Shown in pieces: positions 35,401 through 44,349 of a DNA stretch of 48,779 nucleotides (position 1 is its first letter; each line of letters opens with the position of its first letter). The notes under the pieces are model-generated. The model was not told where the DNA came from and made no database searches. It saw only the letters and a program-made list of their open reading frames with translations. A program made the translations under genes and the position numbers. This stretch comes from Deltaproteobacteria bacterium (GTDB lineage Bacteria > UBA10199 > JADFYH01): assembly GCA_015233135.1 (NCBI GenBank), contig JADFYH010000022.1, positions 1-48,779 of the forward strand, given 5' to 3'.

Positions 35401-35488
35401 GTCATCTCGAGCATCAGCGAGAGATCCCGTTGGATTTTCAATTGTCTCCACTGGATCTCTCACTTCGCAAAGCTCCGTTCGAGATGAC
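35401..35488. repeat. 88-bp palindromic repeat (GTCATCTCGA type)
   Basis: GTCATCTCGA at 35401-35410 and TCGAGATGAC at 35479-35488 are exact inverted ends. Inner GAGAGATCC (35420-35428) and GGATCTCTC (35453-35461) also pair. It resembles a dispersed intergenic palindrome type. It lies between the Cys-rich gene and cusC and could attenuate readthrough. Confidence 0.7.
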
Positions 35489-35529
35489 AGCTATCTATAG
35501 TCTATAGAAGAAAACAGGGAGGATCTTTT

Positions 35530-35913
35530 CTAACACTGCAGAGAAATAAATTGCTCATCAAAAGGAGGGGAGTGTACCAGCTTGTAAGAATGAGAAGAAA
35601 AAGCAGAGTCTGAATTGAAAACAACGAAAATTGTTTCCAGTGGGTTTTGCCTCAAGGCCAAATTAAGGTGTTGGTCTTGATTGTAGGTTAATGTAGGGCT
35701 TTGAACCTGCTGGCACAATTCACAGCAATCGTTTTTAATACTAATTGAGGGGGCCATTCTTTTTTTACAACACGAATGGGCATTTTGAGACAACAGAGTG
35801 TTTCCAGATTGAAAAGCCCCGCAAAATACAGGGCAAAGAGGTGACAGAAAGTAAAAAAACACAAGCAGAACACTACAAGCCTTAACAAATTTAAGTGGTT
35901 TTACGTATCGCAC
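35530..35913 (-). CDS. Small Cys-rich exported protein upstream of the metal efflux operon
   Basis: The predicted product has an N-terminal signal or membrane helix (CSVLLVFFYFLSPLCPVFCG) followed by a cysteine cluster, HSCCKKR and then NDCCELCQQ, which could bind Cu or another soft metal. The C-terminal half is plain. Short Cys/His-rich periplasmic proteins often precede copper-efflux genes, so a metal-binding or sensing role is inferred. The start is uncertain: GTG 35913 gives 127 residues with a clean signal peptide, while a TTG at 35949 would overlap the divergent gene. Confidence 0.6.
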   Translation of the reverse strand: MRYVKPLKFVKACSVLLVFFYFLSPLCPVFCGAFQSGNTLLSQNAHSCCKKRMAPSISIKNDCCELCQQVQSPTLTYNQDQHLNLALRQNPLETIFVVFNSDSAFSSHSYKLVHSPPFDEQFISLQC

Positions 35914-35943
35914 AGAAAAAATAGTAATTGATTGATTCAAGAA

Positions 35944-37341
35944 ATGCAATATCCTTATTCGACTATGGACATTCCCTTATCGCCGGGAGGTTTTTCTTCC
36001 TTTCATCTGTTTTTAGCCGTTTTATGTATTTTCTTTAATGCTTTCTTTGTGGCTTCTGAGTTTGCGATGGTGAAAATCCGAAGCACCCGCTTGGAGACTT
36101 TGTATTCTCAAGGAAATATTTTTGCCCGCTGGGCAACTCCTGTGGTTGAGAACCTCAATGAGTATCTTTCGGCAACGCAATTAGGAATTACCCTAGCCAG
36201 CCTGGGCTTAGGCTGGCTAGGAGAGCCTGCTTTTGCAATTCTTCTAGAACCTTTATTTTCTTTTCTACCTATTTCTCAAAATACACTTCATACTATTTCT
36301 TTTGCTTGTGCATTTACGCTTATTAGCTTTCTCCATTTGGTGGTAGGAGAACTTGTTCCCAAACAAATGGCCATACAGATGGCCGAAAAGATTTTGCTGA
36401 TAACGGCCCCTTTGTTGCGTGCATTCTATGTCCTTTTTTATCCTGCCTTAAAGCTTCTTAATTTTTTTACTAAACTGATTATGAAGGCCTTGGGCTTTAA
36501 TTTGGAATACGAAGAAGCCTGCCATGATGAAGAAGAAATAAGACTAATTGTGGAAAACTCCTACGAAGATGGTTCTCTTTCTCAGCGAAAAGCTTCTTTG
36601 TTGGAAAATGTGTTTGAATTTTCGCATTCTACCGTGAAGCACATTATGGTGCCCAAACAGGATATCGTTTTTCTTTCGATTTATTCTTCTAGTAAGGAAA
36701 ATCTGGATATTGCCAAGGAGTCTGGACACACGCGTTTTCCTCTTTGTGACAAGGACTTGGAACAAGTGTTGGGTTTGGTGAATGTAAAGGATATTATTTG
36801 GCATCTTGAAGATGAGCATAACCTGATTAATATTTTTGATCTTAAAAGGCCTATTCTTTTTGTCCCGGAGGGTAAACCTATCGACCAGCTGCTTCGAGAG
36901 TTCCAAACCAAAAAAATCCACATGGCTATGGTGATTGATGAATTTGGAATGACTGTAGGCTTGGTGACCTTGGAAGATGTCTTGGAGGTTATCGTAGGTG
37001 AAATTCAAGATGAGTTTGATCAGGAAGCCCCAAAAATTTTAAAAATCTCAGAAGATGAATATCGTATTGATGGCACTACGCCTATCCCGGAAGTCTCCCA
37101 GGCGTTGAATATTATACTTCATGATGAAAATAATGTTTCCATTGCAGGGTACATCATTAATTGTTTGGGTAGACTTGCTAAAGAAGGCGATCAATTGGAG
37201 TTACAAGGTTTTTCAGTTCGGGTGGAAGAGGTAAAAAGGCGCAGAATCCTTAAGCTGCATTTTTCCAAAATACAGTCAGAGGAGAATGCTTCTCCTGGAA
37301 CAGAGGAAGAAATTGAAAAACAGGTCAGGAATCCCGTCTAA
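35944..37341 (+). CDS. CNNM/CorC-HlyC family membrane protein with CBS pair
   Basis: The 465-residue protein has an N-terminal CNNM (DUF21) membrane domain with about four helices (HLFLAVLCIFFNAFFVASEF onward). A CBS pair follows at roughly 200-330, with KHIMVPKQDIVFLS and AMVIDEFGMTVGLVTLEDVL. The C-terminal CorC_HlyC domain closes with EYRIDGTTPIPEVSQAL. Family members act in Mg/Co export or tolerance; the old haemolysin label is not informative. ATG 35944 is chosen over an upstream TTG. It is divergent from the Cys-rich gene; no functional link with gspE 148 bases downstream is evident. Confidence 0.9.
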   Translation: MQYPYSTMDIPLSPGGFSSFHLFLAVLCIFFNAFFVASEFAMVKIRSTRLETLYSQGNIFARWATPVVENLNEYLSATQLGITLASLGLGWLGEPAFAILLEPLFSFLPISQNTLHTISFACAFTLISFLHLVVGELVPKQMAIQMAEKILLITAPLLRAFYVLFYPALKLLNFFTKLIMKALGFNLEYEEACHDEEEIRLIVENSYEDGSLSQRKASLLENVFEFSHSTVKHIMVPKQDIVFLSIYSSSKENLDIAKESGHTRFPLCDKDLEQVLGLVNVKDIIWHLEDEHNLINIFDLKRPILFVPEGKPIDQLLREFQTKKIHMAMVIDEFGMTVGLVTLEDVLEVIVGEIQDEFDQEAPKILKISEDEYRIDGTTPIPEVSQALNIILHDENNVSIAGYIINCLGRLAKEGDQLELQGFSVRVEEVKRRRILKLHFSKIQSEENASPGTEEEIEKQVRNPV

Positions 37342-37395
37342 TCTGCCTGAATAAAGGGGGCCTGCCTTAATAGGAGCCAAATTAAAAACTTCTAG

Positions 37396-37425
37396 TTGAT
37401 CTTTTTCATGGAAGCCATCTACTAT
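37396..37425 (+). promoter_or_regulatory. gspE: Candidate promoter of the gsp operon
   Basis: TTGATC at 37396-37401 and TACTAT at 37420-37425 are separated by 18 bases and resemble a sigma-70 promoter. They lie 65 bases before gspE, in the only sizeable gap upstream of the operon. Confidence 0.4.
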
Positions 37426-37489
37426 TTTTACCCAATTCTTAATAATACGGGTATTTTTAAATACTCAAACTTTCAATGGGTTTGCAATT

Positions 37490-39199
37490 ATGGAAGATAA
37501 AAGCCTGGGCAACATTCTCATCGAGCACACTTCGCTTACTGAAGGTCAACTTCAAGAGGGTTTACTTGTTCAAAAAGAAAAAAATATCAAATTGGGTGAG
37601 GCCCTGGTTCAGCTCCGCTATTTGCGTTCGGAAGATATCTTAAAGGCCATTAGTATCCAGTTAGGCATTCCTTATGCCACAAAATTGCAGAGTGATCAGA
37701 TTCCCTTTGAACTCGTGAGCAAGGTGCCTATCAATTTTTCAAAGAAGAATGAGCTCGTTCCGCTTCGAAAGGTGGGGCATGAAATCGAAGTGGCCATTGC
37801 AGATCCCATTAACATTTGTGCTTTGGACGATTTGAGAATGCTTCTGGGAACCCCTATCCGGCCCATTATTGCGAGCGCTGTTCAAATTACAGAAATTATC
37901 AACGAAGTTTATAATCGCACAAGCGAGCGACAGAACTCGGTGATGGAAGACCTTACAGAAGAAAATCTCGATACCCTGGCCCAGGAGTTGGAAGAACCTC
38001 AGGATCTATTGGATGCATCGGATGAAGCTCCCATCATTAAACTTGTGAATAGTTTGCTCTTTAGAGCTGTCAAGTCTAAGGCCTCCGATATCCATGTGGA
38101 GCCCTTTGAAAAAGATTTAGTGGTTCGTTTTCGTATTGATGGAGTTCTCTACGACATCATGCATCCGCCCAAAAAAGTGCAAAATTCGGTGATTAGCCGT
38201 ATTAAAATCATGGCAAATTTGAACATTGCCGAAAAACGTATTCCTCAAGATGGTCGTATTCGCATTAAAATTGCTGGAAAAGATATCGATATTCGCGTGT
38301 CTACATTGCCCGCCAGTTTCGGTGAATCGGTGGTTATGCGGTTACTCGACAAAAGCAAAGTGGTTATCTCCCTGGGAGCGATTGGTATTGATGGAAAAAA
38401 TTTGGTGACTATTGAAAATCTCATTCAAAAAAGTCATGGAATTATTTTGGTCACTGGTCCTACCGGTTCTGGTAAAACCACAACTTTGTACGCGATGCTG
38501 TCTCAAATCAATACGGTCGATTTGAAGATCATCACCGTTGAAGATCCTGTAGAATATCAGTTGTCGGGGATCAATCAAATTCAGGTGAATCATAAAATTG
38601 ATCTTACCTTTTCTTCGGCCTTGCGTTCCATCTTGCGTCAGGATCCGGATGTCGTGATGATCGGTGAAATTCGAGATAAAGAGACGGCTGAGATTGCGAT
38701 TCAGGCTTCATTGACAGGTCACTTGGTGATTTCAACCTTGCATACCAACGACTCGGCTTCCTCCATCACCCGTTTGATAGACATGGGGATAGAACCCTTC
38801 CTGGTGGCTTCTTCTGTGCTCGCGATTATTGCACAAAGGTTGGTGAGGACCGTTTGTAAAGATTGTGCCCTGCGCTATACCCCTTCCCCTGAAGAATTGC
38901 AGATGATTGGATTAAAACCGGGAGACTTGGCCGACAAGGTGCTTTACAGGGCGAAAGGTTGTCCCGCCTGTATGGATACGGGTTACGCAGGACGAACCGG
39001 AGTTCACGAGATTTTGGTGATGGACGAAGAAATCAGGGCCTTGGTTATGAAAAATACCGAAGCAGGCGTGGTAAAAAAACGGGCGATGGAAAAAGGCCTG
39101 GTGAGTTTGCGTGAGGATGGAGTTCGCAAGATACTTCTGGGAGAAACAACTATTGAGGAAATTTTGCGTGTAACTCAAGAGGATCAGATGAGGGAGTGA
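37490..39199 (+). CDS. gspE: Type II secretion ATPase GspE
   Basis: GspE is the hexameric cytoplasmic ATPase that powers pseudopilus assembly. The 569-residue protein has an N-terminal MshEN/GspE domain (LGNILIEHTSLTEGQLQEGL), an arginine-containing N2 domain (KASDIHVEPFEKDLVVRFRI), Walker A GPTGSGKTTT (about 323-332), Asp box ITVEDPVEYQ, Walker B VVMIGEIRD, and the His box HLVISTLHTND. The zinc-binding tetracysteine lies in VCKDCALRY and KGCPACMDTGY. Similar PilB ATPases are excluded by the downstream gspF-N genes. No strong ribosome binding site precedes the ATG. Confidence 0.96.
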   Translation: MEDKSLGNILIEHTSLTEGQLQEGLLVQKEKNIKLGEALVQLRYLRSEDILKAISIQLGIPYATKLQSDQIPFELVSKVPINFSKKNELVPLRKVGHEIEVAIADPINICALDDLRMLLGTPIRPIIASAVQITEIINEVYNRTSERQNSVMEDLTEENLDTLAQELEEPQDLLDASDEAPIIKLVNSLLFRAVKSKASDIHVEPFEKDLVVRFRIDGVLYDIMHPPKKVQNSVISRIKIMANLNIAEKRIPQDGRIRIKIAGKDIDIRVSTLPASFGESVVMRLLDKSKVVISLGAIGIDGKNLVTIENLIQKSHGIILVTGPTGSGKTTTLYAMLSQINTVDLKIITVEDPVEYQLSGINQIQVNHKIDLTFSSALRSILRQDPDVVMIGEIRDKETAEIAIQASLTGHLVISTLHTNDSASSITRLIDMGIEPFLVASSVLAIIAQRLVRTVCKDCALRYTPSPEELQMIGLKPGDLADKVLYRAKGCPACMDTGYAGRTGVHEILVMDEEIRALVMKNTEAGVVKKRAMEKGLVSLREDGVRKILLGETTIEEILRVTQEDQMRE

Positions 39200-39209
39200 A
39201 GTTATTATC

Positions 39210-39318
39210 CCTCCCCTTAAGCTAAGGGGAGGTTAGGAGGGGTTATGTCCAATTGGATCCAATTGCCATAACTTCCCGAAAACACTCTCGCGTTTTCCCC
39301 TCTTAGCTTAAGAGGGGG
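39210..39318. repeat. Family A palindromic element, copy A4
   Basis: It has the same end hairpins as A1-A3. The core differs: TTATGTCCAATTGGATCC then AATTGCCATAA, plus an extra segment before the right hairpin. It is inserted between gspE and gspF within the operon. Confidence 0.85.
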
Positions 39319-39329
39319 TGGAAGGTAAA

Positions 39330-40547
39330 ATGCCTATCTATAGCTACAAAGGAATAGACTCCACAGGAAAAAAAGTTTCCGGTACGCTGGATGCCGAAAG
39401 CATTAAGGCTGCGCGTGCACGCTTGCGCAAAATTAATGTTTTTCCTACCGAAGTGGGAGAGGGGAAGGCTGCAAAATCGGGCACTAAAGGGTTTCAGTTT
39501 TTTCAAAAGGTGAAAGTTCAGGAAATCGCCGAAATGACGCGGCAGCTCTCTACCTTGATTGGCGCGAATATTCCTCTGGTCGATTCCCTCAATGCCTTAG
39601 TCGATCAAATTGAAAATCCAAAATTGAAGCAGGCCCTTTCCGATATTCGAGATAAAGTGGTGGAAGGCTCGAGGTTAGCCGATGCCATGAAGGCTTATCC
39701 TTATATCTTTTCGGATTTATACCTAAACATGATTACCGCCGGGGAAGCCTCAGGGGCCCTCGATACCGTGCTGAGTCGTTTGGCGGACTTTACCGAAAGT
39801 CAGGCCAAGTTGCGCAGTAAGGTAAATGGTGCCTTGACCTATCCTGTCGTGATGGGGGCTGTAGGTGGCTTGCTCATGTGCTTTTTATTGGTGGGGGTGG
39901 TTCCCAAGATCACAAAAATTTTTATAGATGCAAAAATGAAACTTCCTCTCCCCACCCAGATTGTCGTGTCTCTCAGCGGCTTTATTTCAAGTTATTGGTT
40001 TGTCTTTTTGTTGGCAATTCCTCTTTTGCTGTATGCATTCAATCGCTTTAAAAATTCAACTAAAGGAAGATTCATGCTCGATCGTTTTTCCCTCAGAGCC
40101 CCCATTTTTGGAGACATGCTGCGCAAGTTGGCTATCTCGCGTTTCTGCCGAACTCTTTCTACCATGATGTTATCTGGTGTGCAGTTGCTGGCTGCGTTAG
40201 ATATCGTGAAAAATGTGGTAGGGAACGTGGTGCTTTCACAGGTGATTGAGGAAACTCGTACTTCGGTAAAAGAAGGAGAATCGATTGCCGAGCCTTTGAG
40301 ACGTAGCGGGCAATTCCCTCCCATTGTAACCCAGATGATTGCCATCGGCGAAAAAACGGGAGAATTGGAAAATATGCTGGAGAAAGTTGCCAACAACTAC
40401 GAACAGCAGGTGGATACCAAAGTCTCTACGCTCACAACTCTGCTGGAGCCCATTATGATTGTGGTGATGGGCGTGGTAGTGGCGTTTATTGTATTATCGA
40501 TTTTATTTCCCATGTTAAAAATGGGCCAAGTGGTAAAACATGGTTGA
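39330..40547 (+). CDS. gspF: Type II secretion inner-membrane platform protein GspF
   Basis: GspF is the polytopic platform protein on which the GspE ATPase acts. It has 405 residues: an N-terminal segment MPIYSYKGIDSTGKKVSGTL, two homologous T2SSF domains (FTRQLSTLIGANIPLVDSL-like at about 70, and FCRTLSTMMLSGVQLLAALD at about 270) and three membrane helices. ATG 39330 is chosen with GGAAGG just upstream; part of that purine tract is the edge of repeat A4. It overlaps the window of gspG only slightly. Confidence 0.95.
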   Translation: MPIYSYKGIDSTGKKVSGTLDAESIKAARARLRKINVFPTEVGEGKAAKSGTKGFQFFQKVKVQEIAEMTRQLSTLIGANIPLVDSLNALVDQIENPKLKQALSDIRDKVVEGSRLADAMKAYPYIFSDLYLNMITAGEASGALDTVLSRLADFTESQAKLRSKVNGALTYPVVMGAVGGLLMCFLLVGVVPKITKIFIDAKMKLPLPTQIVVSLSGFISSYWFVFLLAIPLLLYAFNRFKNSTKGRFMLDRFSLRAPIFGDMLRKLAISRFCRTLSTMMLSGVQLLAALDIVKNVVGNVVLSQVIEETRTSVKEGESIAEPLRRSGQFPPIVTQMIAIGEKTGELENMLEKVANNYEQQVDTKVSTLTTLLEPIMIVVMGVVVAFIVLSILFPMLKMGQVVKHG

Positions 40548-40581
40548 ACCAGTTTTTAATTTTAAAAAAGAGGAGAAAAAT

Positions 40582-41034
40582 ATGTTTAAACGCTTCATGC
40601 AGCGAATGAAAGATCAAAAAGGGATGACCCTGATAGAAATTATGGTGGTGGTGGCCATTATTGGTTCCATCATGGCCTTGGTCACAGTGAACGTCATGGA
40701 TTATTTGGCAGAATCAAAAGTGGAGACGACAAAGATTGAAATCAAAAACATAGAAAATGCCTTGGAACAATATAAACGAAAAAGCTCCATGTATCCCAGT
40801 ACTGAGCAAGGACTTCAGGCCTTGGTGGAAAAACCCACTTCGGGCAAAATTCCAGAAAATTACCCCAAAGATGGCTACATGAAGCGGGTTCCTAAAGATG
40901 CCTGGGATGAAGATTTTATTTACACTTCTCCAGGAACAGCAGGGCATCCCTATGAGATCACTTCTTTAGGAGAGGACAAGGCCGAAGGTGGAGAGGGTTA
41001 TGCGGCGGATATTAAAAATTATGAGATAAAGTAG
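40582..41034 (+). CDS. gspG: Major pseudopilin GspG
   Basis: GspG is the main subunit of the type II pseudopilus. The 150-residue preprotein has a 14-residue leader ending in DQKG, with prepilin peptidase cleavage before MTLIEIMVVVAIIGSIMAL; Glu+5 is present. The C-terminal globular domain has YPSTEQGLQALVEKP and the calcium-loop-like ITSLGEDKAEGGEG. The start at 40582 has GAGGAG upstream; the earlier ATG at 40540 would overlap gspF and give an unusually long leader. Confidence 0.96.
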   Translation: MFKRFMQRMKDQKGMTLIEIMVVVAIIGSIMALVTVNVMDYLAESKVETTKIEIKNIENALEQYKRKSSMYPSTEQGLQALVEKPTSGKIPENYPKDGYMKRVPKDAWDEDFIYTSPGTAGHPYEITSLGEDKAEGGEGYAADIKNYEIK

Positions 41035-41039
41035 GCGTC

Positions 41040-41094
41040 ACCCTCTCCCTAACCCTCTCCTTGCTTTCTCATATAAGGGGGAGAGGGGAGAATC
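41040..41094. repeat. Family B-related hairpin between gspG and gspH
   Basis: ACCCTCTCCCTAACCCTCTCC at its left (41039-41059) faces AAGGGGGAGAGGGG at its right (41077-41090). It resembles the ends of family B without the core. Its right arm gives the GAGAGGGGAG that acts as the gspH ribosome binding site. Confidence 0.55.
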
Positions 41095-41754
41095 ATGCAA
41101 AATAAAATCCTAAAATCAAACAGGGGATTTAGCCTCATCGAAATCATGGTCACAATGGGGATAGTCGCCATGATTTTGGGTCTGGCGGCCACCTTGCTTA
41201 CGGATAACGGAGAACAGAAGTTAAGCGATATCTCCAGCCAGATAGCCACCAGCATCAAGATGATTTTCAATGAATCGGCAGTAAAGGGGCAGTATTTTCG
41301 TTTAAAAATCGATTTGACCGAAAACACGATGACTCCCGAATACTCGGCAGAGCCTTTCAGAATTTCCAGTGAAGAGGAAGCGGACAAGGCTGCTTCTGAT
41401 AAAGAGGGGCGGGCAAAGGAGGAGAAAAAAACGTCTCCCTCAGAAGGCGCGGAATCCTCCTTAGAAGAGGCCAAGCCGAAAGAAAATTTTAGCCCAGTCG
41501 ATTTGGCTCTTTTGAAGGAAATTAAACTTCCCCAAGGTCTTAAATTCAAAAATATCTTTGTCGAGCATGCTCCCGTTCCTGTGGATTCTGGGCAAGTCTT
41601 TGTTTATTTCTTTCCAAATGGTTGGGTGGAAAAAATGGTGATGAATCTCTGCGACGAAAGTGAAGAGAACTTCTATTCACTGGAAACCTACTCCGCAAGT
41701 GGGAAAACTCGAATCCGTGCGAGTTATGCGGAAATGAAATTGGAAGGGGAGTGA
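41095..41754 (+). CDS. gspH: Minor pseudopilin GspH
   Basis: This 219-residue minor pseudopilin has an 11-residue leader ending in SNRG, cleaved before FSLIEIMVTMGIVAMILGLA with Glu+5. A distinctive charged, low-complexity insert of about 45 residues (EEEADKAASDKEGRAKEEKK and on) sits mid-protein between the predicted strands. GspH-type identity rests on the position after gspG and the FSLIE motif. The ribosome binding site is the right arm of the repeat just upstream. Confidence 0.85.
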   Translation: MQNKILKSNRGFSLIEIMVTMGIVAMILGLAATLLTDNGEQKLSDISSQIATSIKMIFNESAVKGQYFRLKIDLTENTMTPEYSAEPFRISSEEEADKAASDKEGRAKEEKKTSPSEGAESSLEEAKPKENFSPVDLALLKEIKLPQGLKFKNIFVEHAPVPVDSGQVFVYFFPNGWVEKMVMNLCDESEENFYSLETYSASGKTRIRASYAEMKLEGE

Positions 41755-41756
41755 AA

Positions 41757-42386
41757 ATGAAGAAGGTGAAAGGTGAGACGAAAAACGTAAGACGTGAAAT
41801 GAAAGGAGTGTTTTGTTCGATAAGAAATCTATATCCCGTTTTACGCCTCACGTCCCACGGTTTCACTCTCTTAGAAATCATGATTGCCCTGGCAATTCTT
41901 TCTTTTTCCCTACTCAGCCTCTACAGCGGAATGGGCAATAGTTTGAGGGCTTCCGCCGAGGCAGAACAAACTGAAAAAGCGGTGCAACTCGCCCGTGGAC
42001 GCATGGCTGAAATCAGAATTGGGCTGGATGAGGAAATGGCCCGGGGAGCTTTTCCAGATGAAAAGGAAGAAAATGGTGTGTTTGAAAAACCTTTTGAAGA
42101 TTACCGCTGGGCTTACAGTATCAAGAAGGTGGAAATTCCTTTCATCAGTCCTCAACTTCTAGGAAAAGAGGCAGGCCTCGATATGGGACAAGCCAGTGAA
42201 AAAAGTGGGAGCACGGGCCAGAACTCCACTCCAGGAATAGACAACATAGTTAATAATTTGGCACAAGCCGTGACTAAAAAAATTTCTGAGTCCATTCGAG
42301 AACTGAAGGTGACTGTATTTTGGGGGGAAGAAGGTGAGGGACAAGACAAGTTGGTTTTGACGACGCATTTGGTGAAATTAAAATGA
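41757..42386 (+). CDS. gspI: Minor pseudopilin GspI with extended leader
   Basis: The mature part begins FTLLEIMIALAILSFSLLSL after SHG, with Glu+5, and the core contains QLARGRMAEIR, the usual GspI text. From ATG 41757 the leader is 35 residues, far longer than the 6-14 residues of the neighbouring pseudopilins. The leader is encoded by an imperfect hairpin repeat (arms 41766-41780 and 41851-41866), which suggests insertion into the 5' end of the gene. ATG 41799 would give a 21-residue leader. It starts two bases after gspH and overlaps gspJ by four bases. Confidence 0.85.
   Translation: MKKVKGETKNVRREMKGVFCSIRNLYPVLRLTSHGFTLLEIMIALAILSFSLLSLYSGMGNSLRASAEAEQTEKAVQLARGRMAEIRIGLDEEMARGAFPDEKEENGVFEKPFEDYRWAYSIKKVEIPFISPQLLGKEAGLDMGQASEKSGSTGQNSTPGIDNIVNNLAQAVTKKISESIRELKVTVFWGEEGEGQDKLVLTTHLVKLK
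41766..41866. repeat. Imperfect hairpin repeat inside the gspI leader
   Basis: GTGAAAGGTGAGACG (41766-41780) faces CGTCCCACGGTTTCAC (41851-41866), with ACGT-rich words (AACGTAAGACGTGA; TTTTACGCCTCACG) between them. The right arm extends into the codons of the prepilin cleavage site. Confidence 0.5.
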
Positions 42387-43039
42387 AATCAAAAAACGGT
42401 TTTACCCTCATAGAGGTCATGATTTCCATGGCTATCCTGTCGATGATGTCACTGCTGATCTACACTTCTACCTTTCAAACGATTAATGGAAAACAAATGT
42501 CCGAAAACAAAGATGAACAAAATCATTCTGCCTCGCTCGCCTTGGGGAAAATGAGTTATGACTTGCAAATGGCCTTTATCCTAGGCGCTGAGTTAATGCC
42601 CTCAGACGGGCGCATGAAAACGGTATTCATAGGGCAGGATTCGGACATCAATTTCCCTTCTTTTGCACATTATCGTTATTTTAAAAATTCTCCTGAAGCC
42701 GATTTTGGTGAGATTGGGTATTCAATCGATACAGACAAGGAAAATTCTCAAAAGAAAGTTTTACTCAGACGAGAAAGTGCAACCTTGGATGACAAGCCCA
42801 GTGAGGGTGGGGTTTTCGAAGTGTTGGTAGAGGGCGTAAAAGAAATGCATTTTGAATATTATGATCCTGATAAAAAAGAATGGCTTAAATCCTGGGATTC
42901 TTCTCAACTCGAAAATTCAGGCAAGCTTCCTCGTGCGGTAAAAATCCAGTTAATTTTGGAAGGCGAAGAGGGGGAGGACGATTTGGTTTATCAGACCATT
43001 GCGGAACTCAGGATGTATAAGGGGGCGTTGAATTTTTAG
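42383..43039 (+). CDS. gspJ: Minor pseudopilin GspJ
   Basis: The 218-residue protein has a six-residue leader (MKSKNG) and the hydrophobic segment FTLIEVMISMAILSMMSLLI with Glu+5. The remainder (ALGKMSYDLQMAFIL; the closing KLPRAVKIQLILEGEE) fits GspJ, which forms the pseudopilus tip with GspI and GspK. It overlaps gspI by four bases, so the two are coupled. Confidence 0.88.
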   Translation: MKSKNGFTLIEVMISMAILSMMSLLIYTSTFQTINGKQMSENKDEQNHSASLALGKMSYDLQMAFILGAELMPSDGRMKTVFIGQDSDINFPSFAHYRYFKNSPEADFGEIGYSIDTDKENSQKKVLLRRESATLDDKPSEGGVFEVLVEGVKEMHFEYYDPDKKEWLKSWDSSQLENSGKLPRAVKIQLILEGEEGEDDLVYQTIAELRMYKGALNF

Positions 43040-43053
43040 TTAATGCTTTCATT

Positions 43054-44349
43054 ATGCACAAACTCAAATCAAAAAAAGGTGTTGCACTTCTGATGGTGAT
43101 TTCTTCCCTGCTCTTGCTTACTTCGATCGTTGTGGATTTTGCCTATAATAGTAACGTAACTTTTAACGTGGCTATGAATGAGCGCGACCGCCTGCAGGCC
43201 AATTATCTGGCTCAAACGGCCTACCAGTTTGCGTTGATCTTGATTCGTTTTGATCGGGATACCAAAGACATGGTTCGTCAGGCCTCACAAAAGTTGGGAC
43301 GTACTGTTCAGATAAAACCCCTTTATAAAATGTTGCCCATCAATTCGGAGATGCTGCGTGGCTTAGCGCAGATGGCGACGGGAGCCGAAAAAGGTGGGAC
43401 GGGGGAGTGGGAATTGAGTGCCGATCAGTTGTCCAATATCAAACAAAGTGCTGACATGATGTCTGAAAAACAGGCAAAAAGTTTTTTGAGCTTTGAGGGA
43501 AATTTTAATGCGGAGGTGGATGCCGAGGACGGAAAAATTCCTTTGAATGCCTTTTATTATTTGACCCCCACTCAACCCGAGTACGATCGCCTGAAAACAG
43601 TACTCATTTCCCTGTTGAGGCAAAATGAGTTATTAAAATACATCAAAGACAAGCAAAGAGGGCCCGAGGAACTTACGAATCGCATTGCGGATTATATCGA
43701 TAAAAATGATGTCATCAATGAAATGGGAGGCTCAGAACGGGGAAGTGAATCCAGTGTTTATGTGGGAACTAAAGCCAAACCCAAAAATGCCAAACTCCTG
43801 AGTGTGGATGAACTCATTTTTATTCCGGGAATGAATGAAGATTTGCTCGAAGAGTTAAAAAAACATGTGACTGTTTATGGAAGTGCCGATAAGATCAACG
43901 CCTGTGCAGCCGGGGATGGATTGCTTAAAGGTTTGATTATTGCTTATTCACAGCGCAGCGACATTGAACCCATTCGGGCCGACAACGATGAGCGACTGAC
44001 AAACGTGCTGAAGAAAGTTCGTGAAAAATGTCCGGATCCCCAGGCCATGGCGCAGGCATTGAATGAAAGTTTAGGCATTAGCGGGGGGGGGGGAGCAGGT
44101 GCTGCTGCGAGTCCGGCGAGTACAGCGGTTCCTGCTTCTCAGCCGGCTCCTACTTCGATGCCTGGCGGAGCGGGAGCAGGGGCAGCAAATCAGAATTCTT
44201 TTGCCAGTATGATTAGTAGCAACGAAAATTATCTTCGTATACAAGCGACGGGGACCATGGATCATGCAGAAGTTAAGATTGTAGCCGTAGTCGATACTTC
44301 TAACGCCAACCCTGATCAGTGGAAGATTTTGTATTGGAGGGTTCAATAG
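43054..44349 (+). CDS. gspK: Minor pseudopilin GspK with poly-G tract
   Basis: GspK is the large tip pseudopilin. The leader MHKLKSKKG precedes VALLMVISSLLLLTSIVVDF, and Glu+5 is missing, as is normal for GspK. The large insert domain includes NAEVDAEDGKIPLNAF, ELTNRIADYIDKNDV and LSVDELIFIPGMNEDLLEEL. A Gly/Ala/Pro/Ser-rich linker follows at about 343-385. It is encoded in part by a run of 11 G at 44083-44093. A final strand region ends with DQWKILYWRVQ. The TAG stop overlaps the GTG start of the next gene by one base. Confidence 0.92.
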   Translation: MHKLKSKKGVALLMVISSLLLLTSIVVDFAYNSNVTFNVAMNERDRLQANYLAQTAYQFALILIRFDRDTKDMVRQASQKLGRTVQIKPLYKMLPINSEMLRGLAQMATGAEKGGTGEWELSADQLSNIKQSADMMSEKQAKSFLSFEGNFNAEVDAEDGKIPLNAFYYLTPTQPEYDRLKTVLISLLRQNELLKYIKDKQRGPEELTNRIADYIDKNDVINEMGGSERGSESSVYVGTKAKPKNAKLLSVDELIFIPGMNEDLLEELKKHVTVYGSADKINACAAGDGLLKGLIIAYSQRSDIEPIRADNDERLTNVLKKVREKCPDPQAMAQALNESLGISGGGGAGAAASPASTAVPASQPAPTSMPGGAGAGAANQNSFASMISSNENYLRIQATGTMDHAEVKIVAVVDTSNANPDQWKILYWRVQ

